This document shows positions 7,334 to 15,883 of a stretch of DNA of 64,000 nucleotides, piece after piece. Both the position numbers and the translations under genes were made by a program. Source of the DNA: Desulfobulbus rhabdoformis (GTDB lineage Bacteria; Desulfobacterota; Desulfobulbia; Desulfobulbales; Desulfobulbaceae). A model generated the notes under the pieces. That model saw only the letters and a program-made list of their open reading frames with translations. It made no database searches and was not told the DNA's origin. Position 1 is the first letter of the stretch; every line of letters begins with the position of its first letter. The DNA lies in the NCBI RefSeq assembly GCF_016919065.1, contig NZ_JAFFQA010000024.1:1-64000 (forward strand). The letters run 5' to 3'.

Positions 7334-7786
7334 TCAATTGCTCCACCACCGAAAAACCATCTTCCGGGCGAGTTGATATTTTACTTCGGTTTCGATCTTC
7401 CGCTTATGGAGGATCTTTGGCTTTTGTCGTTCAATTACAATCAATCGACCTCTCCATTCCTTGCATATATAGAGGCCGGCGTACTCCGGAACATCGCAGG
7501 AACTTGCAAGAACTTCTGGAATCAGAAAGGAAAAATAATTACAAGCGAGCTTGCCCGACTGGATCAGCTCGTGTTTAGACTGTCCTCGTGGATTGGTCTT
7601 TTTGAAGTCGGCTATAAAATCAGACTTACTGATTTTGATCTCAACCTCTTCAAGCAATCCGCTTTTGCGCAGGGCAGCCAGGTCCATCTCATTACCGGAA
7701 TTGCCCATATACACGTTTGGCAACACCATCTCGTATCGTTGATTGAAAAAACGATAAAAGGTTTGTTGCAGGTCTTTTGAAGTCAA
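7334..7786 (-). CDS. MmcB/VRR-like PD-(D/E)XK nuclease
   Basis: 150 residues. The motif GNEMDLAALRKSGLLEEVEI then KISKSDFIADFK fits a PD-(D/E)XK core (acidic residue in NEMD, then E-x-K in VEIKISKSDF), as in MmcB-type DNA repair nucleases and small phage endonucleases. It probably processes branched or damaged DNA during phage replication. It is adjacent to the primase-helicase gene and reads in the same direction. Confidence 0.6.
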   Translation of the reverse strand: MTSKDLQQTFYRFFNQRYEMVLPNVYMGNSGNEMDLAALRKSGLLEEVEIKISKSDFIADFKKTNPRGQSKHELIQSGKLACNYFSFLIPEVLASSCDVPEYAGLYICKEWRGRLIVIERQKPKILHKRKIETEVKYQLARKMVFRWWSN

Positions 7787-9862
7787 TTATTCATCTCCTA
7801 AGACGTTGATTACCTCCCGTGCGGAACGGCCGGAACCAACGGAATCAATGGAAGCCTTGCGAGTGTTCAGCAGGTGGTCAACGCACCTCGGCATATCTAC
7901 ACCCCGCTTAAACGCAGGGAAGGCCTCTTTCATGTCGCGTGTTATTTCCAACCCTTTCTTCTCGTTCACCAGTTCGTTCCTGGTGTACGCTTCAACATCG
8001 AGTTGGATAAGTTCGGCCAGTTTGGCACTCATATCTTTAAGGAGTTGCAAACCTGGCTCTTCGTATTCCAGAACACCACCGGCTCCGCGCTTGAAGTACA
8101 GACAATTGGGGAGATCCGGTGCATAGTTTGATTTGGGAACATCGAGAACCACATAGTCACGGGCTCTTTCTATCCCGAGCCTGGTGGCAGTTTTTTGGTC
8201 CATCCTGGTCATACCCGCTTGCCAGCGGCAGCCATCAACAATGGCGGAGGCACCACGAGCCATCTGTTGGCCGATTTTATCGGCATTCTGCTTGCCGGTG
8301 TGATGACTGAAAAGGATGGTGACCGAGTGTTTCTTTGCCAGGGCCTCCAGACATTGAATCCACTGGGTGGCATGATCGTTTGAGTTCTCGTCAAGTCCGT
8401 AGAAACGGCTCATCGGGTCGAAAATTAGAAGCTCAAGCCCCGGGTGATTACTCAACGTCTCGTCGAGCCAGTACCAACCATCCGCCCTAACCGGCTGGCC
8501 ACCTTCCAACCTCATAAAAGGACCAACTTCGCCATAGACACTGGCAGCGTAAAGTGATTCAGGGAACTGCCCTTTACCGATCTTCCAGAGGCGTCGGTCA
8601 AGCTCATCCTGGGGATCTTCACCGACGATCACCAAGGTCTCCAACGACCTGGGCACATTGATCGGCCCAATGTTGCCACCGCTGGCTGCAGCCATGGCGA
8701 GGGAAAGCAGAAGGAAAGTTTTACCGGTGCTACCGGTGGCGGTAATGACGCCAACTACCCCCTTGGGGATGAATCCCTGATCGTTGAAGCGAAACAAGAA
8801 CTCCATAGGGTCGGGTTGCTTGATCAACCGCCCGAAAACTCTTGAACTCCTGGGAGTTAGCGGGGGCATTTTTCCTTTTGGGGGAGCGGCCGCAAGAAGC
8901 ACCTGTTGGGTAAAGTCCATCCCCTTGATCGACGCCAGGTCATTGAAATCCGTTGGCCGCAGCTCGTCCAAGTTCTCGATGTCGTCGAACTCGGGCCAGA
9001 CAACCTTTGCTCCAACCTGTTCTGCGGTTTTGTTTGCTGCCGTGATACCGGGATTACCGATCGTAAACTGATCGTTATCTGCGCAGATGATCAGTTGCGC
9101 ATCAGGGTTGTTCCTGCGCACTGAGGTGGCCACAGCCGGCAGGTTGGTAGTGTTGAACGCAACTACCACAGTAGAGCCGGTGGCGGCGTGTACGGTTGCC
9201 CCTGTGGCGTACCCCTCACAGATCCGGACAGGCAAAGAAGGGTCACCTTCGATAACGAATGACCCTTCAATTACTTCCCCGCCTTTGAGGAAGAACTTGT
9301 TTTTTCCATCCTGATTCTTTTTTGGGAAAACACGCTGCAAGTTTACTATCTCGCCCTGAGTATTCAGCAGCGGAATAAGCAACTGGCGTTTATACTGACG
9401 CAAGAAGTGCGAGGGAACGCCCTTTAACTCCAGGTAAGGGTGAGAAACCGCATCCTCGGCCATTGCCCACATTCGCTGTGCAACCCGCTTGGCCCTGGAT
9501 TGATCAAGCTTCTTCTGGGCAGCCCTCAGCTCGTTGGCCTTTTTGACCCGTTCGTTATGTTGCCGAGATTCCTCATCGTTCAGTTCATGAGGCTTTTTGC
9601 TGCACCAGTTCTCTTTTAAACAGGTCTTCCAGTTGCCAAACGTGCCACTGGCAATACTGTCACCGAAAAAGACGTACCACCCGGCCTTGTCCCCTTTTCG
9701 ATCAACATCGAAGCGAATGAGAGCTCCGGTGGGGTCAATGACTTCCGGCTGAAGGCCATAGGTTGATAGGGTTTCGCGAAACGCCTCGACTGGATCATCT
9801 GAAACCTCCGGCGCACGGTATCGCTTTGTTTCTTGTAACGGGGCTAGGCCGAGGTCTATCAT
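7787..9862 (-). CDS. Bifunctional primase-helicase (Toprim plus RecA-like/AAA_25)
   Basis: 691 residues. The N-terminal half has Toprim-type signatures: EGYATGATVH near residue 219 and ICADNDQF near 255. The C-terminal half is a RecA-fold ATPase: Walker A ATGSTGKTF near residue 377, a Walker B-like LLIFDPMSRF near 470, and LFSHHTGK near 520. This resembles RepA/DnaB-like hexameric helicases fused to primases in phages and satellites. It is the likely replication protein, synthesising primers and unwinding the fork. It overlaps the upstream gene by 4 nt. A 9-nt GAAC repeat lies in its last codons. Confidence 0.85.
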   Translation of the reverse strand: MIDLGLAPLQETKRYRAPEVSDDPVEAFRETLSTYGLQPEVIDPTGALIRFDVDRKGDKAGWYVFFGDSIASGTFGNWKTCLKENWCSKKPHELNDEESRQHNERVKKANELRAAQKKLDQSRAKRVAQRMWAMAEDAVSHPYLELKGVPSHFLRQYKRQLLIPLLNTQGEIVNLQRVFPKKNQDGKNKFFLKGGEVIEGSFVIEGDPSLPVRICEGYATGATVHAATGSTVVVAFNTTNLPAVATSVRRNNPDAQLIICADNDQFTIGNPGITAANKTAEQVGAKVVWPEFDDIENLDELRPTDFNDLASIKGMDFTQQVLLAAAPPKGKMPPLTPRSSRVFGRLIKQPDPMEFLFRFNDQGFIPKGVVGVITATGSTGKTFLLLSLAMAAASGGNIGPINVPRSLETLVIVGEDPQDELDRRLWKIGKGQFPESLYAASVYGEVGPFMRLEGGQPVRADGWYWLDETLSNHPGLELLIFDPMSRFYGLDENSNDHATQWIQCLEALAKKHSVTILFSHHTGKQNADKIGQQMARGASAIVDGCRWQAGMTRMDQKTATRLGIERARDYVVLDVPKSNYAPDLPNCLYFKRGAGGVLEYEEPGLQLLKDMSAKLAELIQLDVEAYTRNELVNEKKGLEITRDMKEAFPAFKRGVDMPRCVDHLLNTRKASIDSVGSGRSAREVINVLGDE
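7824..7850 (+). repeat. 9-nt GAAC repeat inside the primase-helicase gene
   Basis: GAACGGCCG, GAACCAACG, GAATCAATG on the plus strand, in the region coding the C-terminus of the protein (the VGSGRS area). Confidence 0.6.
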
Positions 9863-10122
9863 GTGGTGATTTTTTTCAGGCAGCGTTTACAGGTGACGTT
9901 TTCAGGATTGCTCGAAATTAAGACCCGGTGATTGATTCTGCGTTTACAAAGGGTGAATCGAAGCGGTTTGCCGCCAAAGAGGTTGAATTGTGCAGTCAGA
10001 GAGGCCGCGTGAACCTTCTTCTTTGATTTGGATTTTGGCTTATCCTCTAGCCATTCCGCTCGTTGCTCAACACCCCTCATATAACCAGACGGCATGCGCT
10101 TACTGCCCATTAGGCCGCTCAA
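9859..10122 (-). CDS. Small basic protein with C-terminal Cys pair (87 aa)
   Basis: A TTG start at 10122 is read after GGGAGCGCGAGA; an ATG four codons later is an alternative. It is lysine-rich (KPKSKSKKKVHAASL) and ends in TCKRCLKKITT, a possible half zinc knuckle. It overlaps the neighbouring gene by 23 nt and the primase start by 4 nt. Function is unknown. Confidence 0.5.
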   Translation of the reverse strand: MSGLMGSKRMPSGYMRGVEQRAEWLEDKPKSKSKKKVHAASLTAQFNLFGGKPLRFTLCKRRINHRVLISSNPENVTCKRCLKKITT

Positions 10123-10435
10123 TCTCGCGCTCCCTTAATCGTTCCATGATGACAACCCCGTGTTCATCAATACTGACAACCCTTACAATCGTTCCCGGTT
10201 GGAAAGTGTGATACAGAACTCTCCCGCTAAACAAAAGTCCATGTATGCGCCAGGTGTCAGTCAGAAAGTCGTACCCTTCTCGGGAATTCACCCACCAAAA
10301 AAGTGCGCTCAAAGGGAAGAGTATGATTTTGATCACCAGTAACCATGAAGGGAGGCGCCTGGCGTGCTTGGTCCCGGTCTTCTGGACTAACCAGTAAAAC
10401 AAAGCCCTTTTTTTTCGACCTATTATCTTCAACAT
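10100..10435 (-). CDS. Small membrane protein (111 aa)
   Basis: Has one clear transmembrane segment (LPSWLLVIKIILFPLSALFW, about residues 28-47) between basic flanks, then a soluble domain with VRVVSIDEHGVVIME. It could be an exclusion or membrane-associated early protein, but this is only inferred from topology. Confidence 0.5.
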   Translation of the reverse strand: MLKIIGRKKRALFYWLVQKTGTKHARRLPSWLLVIKIILFPLSALFWWVNSREGYDFLTDTWRIHGLLFSGRVLYHTFQPGTIVRVVSIDEHGVVIMERLREREIERPNGQ

Positions 10436-10436
10436 A

Positions 10437-11180
10437 TTATTTAATTTCCATCTGGTGGCAGTGCTCGCACCAGTCGCAAAACTTACATTGATAAAAGGTG
10501 GGGTCTTGGCTGATTCTCGGTAGCAGTTCGCCTGCTAGGCAACTACGCAGGATTCGCGCAGCTTTGACGCTCAACGCTTCGCAAGCCATAGGGTTGAAAG
10601 GTACGGCTTCCCAGTGGATCTCCATGGTGTCCATGTTTACAGCCGAGAACAGTGCCGGATTATCGCGCAGGTCGAAGCGGTCCTGGTACACCTGGACCTG
10701 CCCCCAGTAGGTGCCAGAAAAATGGCGTAGACCGTGCTTTTCAAAAGAACGCCACTTGGCAGCCTTGAGCCCCTTATTTTCCCATAACCGGGGGAATGGG
10801 CCAAAAACAGAGGGTCCACCAACGATAATTCCGTCGCAATGTCCTTTAAAGAGCCCTCCAGCCTCACTAAAACCAAACTGCTCCCCGTCTTTATCCTCCG
10901 TCAGGATCTCCACTCCACTAAGACGCATCCAGCGAATCATTGCCGCTTCTGCCCAGTGGCCACGCTCGAAAATTCGTAACTTTCGACCAACGAGATACTT
11001 ATCAACGTCTCTTTCCACGTTGAAAAACGAGAACTGCAACTGGCGCTCACATTCGTGGCCAATCTCGGAACCGCCAAGGTATTCACGTTTCGGCTGCTGG
11101 TCGCGCTCTCGCTCAAGCGCCGCATCGAGCACGGCGTTAAGCTTGGGCGAGAGCATTTTTTTAGAGCTGAGGTCAATCAT
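10437..11180 (-). CDS. Cas4/RecB-like PD-(D/E)XK exonuclease
   Basis: 247 residues. A cysteine lies in GGSEIGHECERQLQFSFF near residue 49, and CKFCDWCEHCH lies at the C-terminus. This is the four-cysteine iron-sulphur arrangement of Cas4/AddB-type nucleases. The middle has GLFKGHCDGIIVG (catalytic Asp) and ENKGLKAAKW (E-x-K). In phages such proteins act as 5'-3' exonucleases with ssDNA-annealing or RecA-like partners. A Sak4-like ATPase and a putative ssDNA-binding protein lie in the same operon. No CRISPR array is present. Confidence 0.75.
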   Translation of the reverse strand: MIDLSSKKMLSPKLNAVLDAALERERDQQPKREYLGGSEIGHECERQLQFSFFNVERDVDKYLVGRKLRIFERGHWAEAAMIRWMRLSGVEILTEDKDGEQFGFSEAGGLFKGHCDGIIVGGPSVFGPFPRLWENKGLKAAKWRSFEKHGLRHFSGTYWGQVQVYQDRFDLRDNPALFSAVNMDTMEIHWEAVPFNPMACEALSVKAARILRSCLAGELLPRISQDPTFYQCKFCDWCEHCHQMEIK

Positions 11181-11183
11181 GTA

Positions 11184-12857
11184 TCAGCAAGCCACCTGGG
11201 TAATATTCGCTCCACAGTTCGCAGCCACCAGGGCGGCTGCAGGATATGGCGAGACTGAATTACCGCACATTCGAACCTGAGCCGTTTTGGTCATTTTCTT
11301 GCCGTTGAAAATCGGGTCTATAATGTAGGAATCAGGGAATCCTTGAGCCCGAAACAATTCACGCGGTGTAAGCATACGCATGCCGATATCGACAATCTGG
11401 TATTGAATCCCCCTAACTGTCACCAATCCAAAACGATCCTTGGTGGTAACTGTATGCATCGGCTCGTTAAGCTTAGGGTTTTGGTCGCTTCCATAGTATT
11501 TCAACAAGAAAGCCCGAACTTCGCCCAAGTGAGTACCGCTGGCGGTGATGGTTGGTGCCGGGATCAGCGTGGATTGGCCATCCTTGCAGGTGCCTCGCAG
11601 CTTGATCATGTGCGAGGTGACAAGCCCGGTTTTACCTCCACCACCCGCCGTGATGGTTCCGACTGGGGCAGCAGTATCGCCACCTACGCTTTTGCCAAAC
11701 TGGCGCATGAGGTTCGCAGTGACCAAGGAGTGATGATCAACGCTGGTGACAGTGCCAACAGGGACATTCAGATCAGACCCGACAACCCCGGTGTAGTGCT
11801 TAGCCAAAAACGCCTGGACCAGGGCATGGTGACCGCCCTTGACATTCGCGCAAATCGTTCTCAGCGGTTCATCGCTTTGCATACATCGAGGCGAAGAGGC
11901 ATTTGCATGTTCGGTCAGGACCGGGGCGATCAAGCCCCCTTGAGAGCCCTGTGCCGTGATGGTCCACAGGGGATCATCTAAGCTTCTGGTACGCGGAGCC
12001 TGCCCCTTTCTTTCACCATTCCTCGTATTCACGATAAAAGGTTCCGCTGTATTCACCACGTATCGCATGACACCATGGGCAATACGTCGGCAAGTAGCAT
12101 CGGCTAACGGGCGTTTGCGCTCAAAAATTGATGGAGCGGGAATTGACCAATCGATACACTCTGCAGCGGTGCGATAGGGTATCAGTTGATCCCCATGGGT
12201 AGGCTCAGGCCATACGATAGGTTGACCGTCGCACCGGGCGATCAGAAAAAGCCGTTTCCGGATAGTCGGGGCACCATAGTCGCAAGCTCGCAATTCTCTC
12301 CAGTCAACCTGATAATCAAGGCGTTTCAGACGGTTTACCCATCGGTAAAAAGTTTGCCCCTTGTTATACTCACATGGGCGCAGGACCGGTCGGCCATCGT
12401 CTTCGAACAGTGGTCTACCATTCGCATCGCAAGCCTGGGTCAACGGTCCCCAGTCTTGAAACTCTTCCACGTTTTCAAGCATAATCACACGCGGACGAAC
12501 CTTTTGAGCCCACTTAACGACGATCCAGGCGAGCCCACGAATTTTTCTCGAAACCGGTTTTCCGCCCTTGGCTTTCGAAAAATGCTTACAATCGGGGCTA
12601 AACCACGCTAGGCCAACCGGTCGCCCCTCGCAGGCCTTCACGGGGTCCACGGTCCATACATCCTCGCAATAATGCTTGGCATACGGATGATTCTGCATGT
12701 GCATGGTCACCGCTTCCGGATCGTGATTTATGGCGATATCGACCGGCCTTCCGATCCCCATCTCCATCCCCAAGCTCGCTCCGCCCCCGCCAGCAAAGTT
12801 ATCGACAATAAGCTCCTCGCCACCAATGCCCCGATGAGCGTTATAAGGAGCCGTCAT
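11184..12857 (-). CDS. DNA (cytosine-5) methyltransferase
   Basis: The start ATG at 12857 overlaps the previous stop (ATGA) and follows GGAGCG. Motif I is DNFAGGGGASLGME. The catalytic-loop motif IV is WFSPDCKHFS, where PDC replaces the usual PPC, as in several phage enzymes. Motif VI is LENVEEF, and motif X is CGNSVSPYPAAAL near the end. The long middle segment, with repeated TITA and TVT(S/T) phrases, is the target-recognition region. It probably protects phage DNA from restriction. No cognate restriction enzyme is seen. Confidence 0.85.
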   Translation of the reverse strand: MTAPYNAHRGIGGEELIVDNFAGGGGASLGMEMGIGRPVDIAINHDPEAVTMHMQNHPYAKHYCEDVWTVDPVKACEGRPVGLAWFSPDCKHFSKAKGGKPVSRKIRGLAWIVVKWAQKVRPRVIMLENVEEFQDWGPLTQACDANGRPLFEDDGRPVLRPCEYNKGQTFYRWVNRLKRLDYQVDWRELRACDYGAPTIRKRLFLIARCDGQPIVWPEPTHGDQLIPYRTAAECIDWSIPAPSIFERKRPLADATCRRIAHGVMRYVVNTAEPFIVNTRNGERKGQAPRTRSLDDPLWTITAQGSQGGLIAPVLTEHANASSPRCMQSDEPLRTICANVKGGHHALVQAFLAKHYTGVVGSDLNVPVGTVTSVDHHSLVTANLMRQFGKSVGGDTAAPVGTITAGGGGKTGLVTSHMIKLRGTCKDGQSTLIPAPTITASGTHLGEVRAFLLKYYGSDQNPKLNEPMHTVTTKDRFGLVTVRGIQYQIVDIGMRMLTPRELFRAQGFPDSYIIDPIFNGKKMTKTAQVRMCGNSVSPYPAAALVAANCGANITQVAC

Positions 12858-13279
12858 GCGCAACGCTCCCGCAAAACCACACCAGCCTCGGCACACATTT
12901 CGGCCGCCGCGATGAACTCTTCTGGGTCCATGTGAGTTTTACCTGGCCCGTAAACGATTTCCTTGATGCCAGCCTGAATCATCGTCCTGGCACAACCTGC
13001 GCACGGGTGATGGGTTACATAGACTGTACATCCCTTGGTGCGGATTCCCTCTCTGGCGGCAAAAGCGATCAGATTGGCCTCTGCGTGACTGGCAAAAAGG
13101 TATTTTCGAGGACGCTCAAAACGATCAGGCGAGTCAACGACCCCCCGAGGGGGGCCATTGTAACTGGTCAAGCGCACTTCACCTTCAGGGCCGACCAGTG
13201 CGGCCCCAACCATGGTGCTGTCTTTTGACTTCAGAGCGGCATGGACTGCAAAGCCGTAAAGGTATTCTTCCCAGTTCAT
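12854..13279 (-). CDS. dCMP/cytidine deaminase family protein
   Basis: The start at 13279 is set by AAGGAGG seven bases upstream. 141 residues with the zinc deaminase motifs HAEAN (His and catalytic Glu) and HHPCAGCARTM (PCxxC). It would convert dCMP to dUMP, feeding the ThyX enzyme encoded two genes upstream. It overlaps both neighbours by 4 nt. Confidence 0.85.
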   Translation of the reverse strand: MNWEEYLYGFAVHAALKSKDSTMVGAALVGPEGEVRLTSYNGPPRGVVDSPDRFERPRKYLFASHAEANLIAFAAREGIRTKGCTVYVTHHPCAGCARTMIQAGIKEIVYGPGKTHMDPEEFIAAAEMCAEAGVVLRERCA

Positions 13280-13479
13280 GCGCAAACCTCCTTGCGCTTC
13301 AAAGAAAAGCGCAGCGACATGACCAGGAGAAAAACCATCACAGTATTTCCGCCAGATTGTATTCCGACGTGCCAGTTCCATCCGCCGCCGAAACGCCCCC
13401 AATCGTTATCTTTTGAGCGCATTTCAGCGGTGATACCCAACCGTCCGATGGTGGTTTTTTTGTTAAAGATATATTTCAT
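13276..13479 (-). CDS. Small phage protein with hydrophobic end (67 aa)
   Basis: The start at MKYIFNKKTTIGRL follows GGGGAGGGCGC. It has a glycine/tryptophan-rich middle (GRFGGGWNWHVGIQSGG) and one hydrophobic segment (TVMVFLLVMSLRFSL). It lies translationally coupled between thyX and the deaminase. Function is unknown. Confidence 0.55.
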   Translation of the reverse strand: MKYIFNKKTTIGRLGITAEMRSKDNDWGRFGGGWNWHVGIQSGGNTVMVFLLVMSLRFSLKRKEVCA

Positions 13480-14384
13480 GCGCCCTCCCCTTTTGACCAA
13501 TCAGCCTCCGGATATTTCGCCATGAACTCCTCGCGCAGTGGAATCATGATTCGCCGCATTTCTGGGTCTGCATGCTTGCTGCAGCGCATGGTGTCCGTGT
13601 TGAGAATATGCAGCCACTCAGGGAGACTGGCATACATGATCAGCTCGGTTTTGCATTCGTTAGGGAGAACGCCACGAGCTTGCTGAGGTTGAAGGCCTTT
13701 GTCAAGCCGATTAAAATAACGCCTCTCGGCCCCCATCATGTCGTCTCTCCAGAGTTTAAGCAACGGATTGTAACCTCTCGAAAACGCAGGAGATACCCAC
13801 CCAGGACGAACAAAGCTCACCTCACCATCAAACCGCTCCCCGTCGTACCGGCAAAACCGTTGGCTCTCCTGCAGGATGGCGCACGGCCGATGCCGCACAA
13901 GCTGGTGGCTGATAGCTCGATTCGTGACAATCCGCACGGCAACATGCTTGTGGTACCAAGGTATCTGGTCAGGACGCGCAAACTTCACGTAGGTGTCCCG
14001 AATATCCTCGCCAAAAAACAAAGGAAACTCATGCGCCAAGAAGCGTAAAGACTGCTCCGTATTGGGATACTCGGCCTCAAGGAAAGCTCTGATTGATCCA
14101 GAGATCACAACCTTCCCTCTTGTCTCTCCTGTTATCCGCGAGGAGGTGATGTATTTGCTTTTAGGGACATCAAGTTCCGTTGTAGCCAAATGAACGACGG
14201 CCATTTCAAGCGGCATCCAGTGTTTGCGATCAACTATCCCCAGGCAAAACACTCGGGCCTCCTCGTCGTTTGGCTTCTCTGGTCGTTGGTAGCATACGCT
14301 GGCGCACTTATCGATACGTTGGTAAACGCTCAGTTGCTCAAGCTCCGACTCAATTATCTTTGCATAGGGTTCGACGATTTTCAT
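13476..14384 (-). CDS. thyX: Flavin-dependent thymidylate synthase
   Basis: 302 residues with the ThyX signature VRHRPCAILQESQRFCRY (RHRx7S type) near residue 167. It makes dTMP from dUMP using FAD, NADPH and methylene-tetrahydrofolate. The gene lies just upstream of the deaminase, so the pair would supply dTMP for phage DNA. It is slightly longer than many bacterial ThyX proteins. The start follows TTGGAGATGTTTT. The intergenic palindrome at 14412 lies upstream. Confidence 0.9.
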   Translation of the reverse strand: MKIVEPYAKIIESELEQLSVYQRIDKCASVCYQRPEKPNDEEARVFCLGIVDRKHWMPLEMAVVHLATTELDVPKSKYITSSRITGETRGKVVISGSIRAFLEAEYPNTEQSLRFLAHEFPLFFGEDIRDTYVKFARPDQIPWYHKHVAVRIVTNRAISHQLVRHRPCAILQESQRFCRYDGERFDGEVSFVRPGWVSPAFSRGYNPLLKLWRDDMMGAERRYFNRLDKGLQPQQARGVLPNECKTELIMYASLPEWLHILNTDTMRCSKHADPEMRRIMIPLREEFMAKYPEADWSKGEGA

Positions 14385-14411
14385 AAAACATCTCCAAGGT
14401 ATTCTTTTTTA

Positions 14412-14429
14412 GTTTCCATTTTGGGAAAT
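14412..14429. promoter_or_regulatory. 18-bp operator-like palindrome
   Basis: GTTTCCATTTTGGGAAAT, with arms GTTTCC and GGAAAT, 28 nt upstream of the thyX start. An A-tract follows about 8 nt later on the plus strand. Identical to 18012-18029. Confidence 0.55.
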
Positions 14430-14436
14430 TACAAGG

Positions 14437-14820
14437 CTAAAAAAAACGCGGGTTTTCTCTTTTGATAACTTTATCGAGTTTCCAGAGACTTATTTGCTTG
14501 CCTCTTTTTTGAAAGCGTCGATTTCTGACATGGCTCAGTCGGTGCGACCGAATTTGCTCTTTTTTTCGACTGGTCAGCCGGCGAAACACCGTGACGACCG
14601 TGCGGCCACCAACGACAACGCTATAACCGTCATAACGGAACACGGAAAAACGCTTCGTTGAGGCTGTTGACTCAATACCATGCGCAATAACGGCCAAAAT
14701 AGTTGGCCAATAGATGTCGCGCTGGATCATACGCGCAATTGCGTGACCACTTGGGCGAAAATCGGTTAATGGCACAGGGTCACCCTTCACCATACGTGTC
14801 CCACACATGAGGGATTTCAT
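14437..14820 (-). CDS. DUF4258-like protein (127 aa)
   Basis: The middle region (HAIARMIQRDI, a VIAHGIES helix, then RFSVFRYDGYSVVVGGRTVVTVF) resembles DUF4258/RelE-like small folds with an N-terminal H-A-x-x-R-M motif. The C-terminus is very basic. Several Met or GTG codons near the N-terminus make the start uncertain. It overlaps the upstream gene by 41 nt. Confidence 0.55.
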   Translation of the reverse strand: MKSLMCGTRMVKGDPVPLTDFRPSGHAIARMIQRDIYWPTILAVIAHGIESTASTKRFSVFRYDGYSVVVGGRTVVTVFRRLTSRKKEQIRSHRLSHVRNRRFQKRGKQISLWKLDKVIKRENPRFF

Positions 14821-15097
14821 TGGTTTCTGTTACCTCCGTGATGCTATTTTCCGGTGGAGTATAGTCAAGCATTGCCTGAATCCAGCGAATGGCCACTCTG
14901 AGTTGGTGCTTGTCAGCATTGGCCGGCACGATCAGGCGTTGCGCATGGTCCACCAATAAGGGACAGGGCCGTTGATCTGCGTAGTTTTCAATGATAAAGG
15001 CGACCAAGGCCTCTATCTCTTGCTCTTCATACTCGCAGAACGGCTTGGCCATCAGCTCCTTGGCTGTGAGAAAATCGGCAAGCTTCGTCAGATTCAT
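14780..15097 (-). CDS. Hypothetical phage protein (105 aa)
   Basis: An acidic helical protein with EYEEQEIEALVAFIIENYADQ, and no recognised family. It overlaps the upstream zinc-ribbon gene by 4 nt. Confidence 0.55.
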   Translation of the reverse strand: MNLTKLADFLTAKELMAKPFCEYEEQEIEALVAFIIENYADQRPCPLLVDHAQRLIVPANADKHQLRVAIRWIQAMLDYTPPENSITEVTETNEIPHVWDTYGEG

Positions 15098-15279
15098 GCG
15101 TCGATCACAACTTTAGCCGTCTCGACCACCGCGAACTCTTCATGGCAGTCATCACAACGAAACCTGCCGCCGCGAGGGTCGCTAACGAAACCGTACTGCT
15201 CTTCGTGGCAATAAGGGCACTCGACGGCGATCTCCTTCGCTATCACCCTGGTGGCCACTTTGGAGGTAGATTCAGCCAT
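15094..15279 (-). CDS. Small zinc-ribbon protein (61 aa)
   Basis: The start MAESTSKVATRV follows AAGGAGGCAGGCGAGA. CPYCHEEQYG and FRCDDCHEEF form a four-cysteine ribbon. Many phages carry such proteins of unknown role, possibly binding DNA or a protein partner. Confidence 0.6.
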   Translation of the reverse strand: MAESTSKVATRVIAKEIAVECPYCHEEQYGFVSDPRGGRFRCDDCHEEFAVVETAKVVIDA

Positions 15280-15442
15280 TCTCGCCTGCCTCCTTTTTCT
15301 CATTGAGAAGGTCTTGCAACGTTTTCACGTCATCAGTGGCGCTCTCAAGCCGCAATTTAGCTCTGCGGTAATTGGTGTCCGCTAGGTAGTGGCGATGTAC
15401 CGCCTCTTTCAGCATTCGCTTCAGCGTCTCGATGGTTTTCAT
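15272..15442 (-). CDS. Small coiled-coil protein (56 aa)
   Basis: The ATG at 15442 overlaps the previous stop (TAATG). The product begins MKTIETLKRMLKEAVHRHYL and has a heptad-rich LRLESATDDVKTLQDLL. It overlaps the next gene by 8 nt. It is too short for homology-based naming. Confidence 0.5.
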   Translation of the reverse strand: MKTIETLKRMLKEAVHRHYLADTNYRRAKLRLESATDDVKTLQDLLNEKKEAGENG

Positions 15443-15882
15443 TATGTATTCATCTCCTGCAGGGCGCTCATCATTTCGTCGTTATCAACTGTCCACCACT
15501 GAACCATTTTGCAGATAGGGCAACGCTGGTTGGGACGGACAAAACCCCAGGTGTTACCCCCCCAACCAATCTCACCAGACGCGTACCCGTCAATCCAGGA
15601 GCTAGAGCAATTGCATATCGGGTGATGCCTTCTTGTCGCCCGTTTTTCAAATATCGAATCAACCTCTTCGACAAGATCGAGGCAGTAATCGAGCTGAGCC
15701 GATGAGCCCGTTGTGAGCCGCCCGTCGTTTTCATCTCCCTCTACCCATGTGAGGGCATTTTTACGCACAAACAAAAGCTCCGCATCGTTCATTTGCTGGA
15801 GGCTCCCTCCAATTGGGTTCAATTCTACAACATCGGGAACGCGCCTCAATTTGCCAAAACAGTCTGTATTCATGCTGTCCAA
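15442..15882 (-). CDS. Hypothetical phage protein with Cys motifs (146 aa)
   Basis: A TTG start is preferred because AGGAG lies 7 nt upstream; an ATG three codons later is possible. It carries PICNCSSSW and RCPICKMVQWW, a possible zinc site, and a WGGNTWGFV stretch. Function is unknown. Confidence 0.5.
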   Translation of the reverse strand: MDSMNTDCFGKLRRVPDVVELNPIGGSLQQMNDAELLFVRKNALTWVEGDENDGRLTTGSSAQLDYCLDLVEEVDSIFEKRATRRHHPICNCSSSWIDGYASGEIGWGGNTWGFVRPNQRCPICKMVQWWTVDNDEMMSALQEMNT

Positions 15883-15883
15883 T

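Noticed and set aside
8119..9314. Plus-strand frames opposite the primase-helicase gene
   Set aside because: They lie antisense to a long conserved gene, lack ribosome sites and show no motifs.
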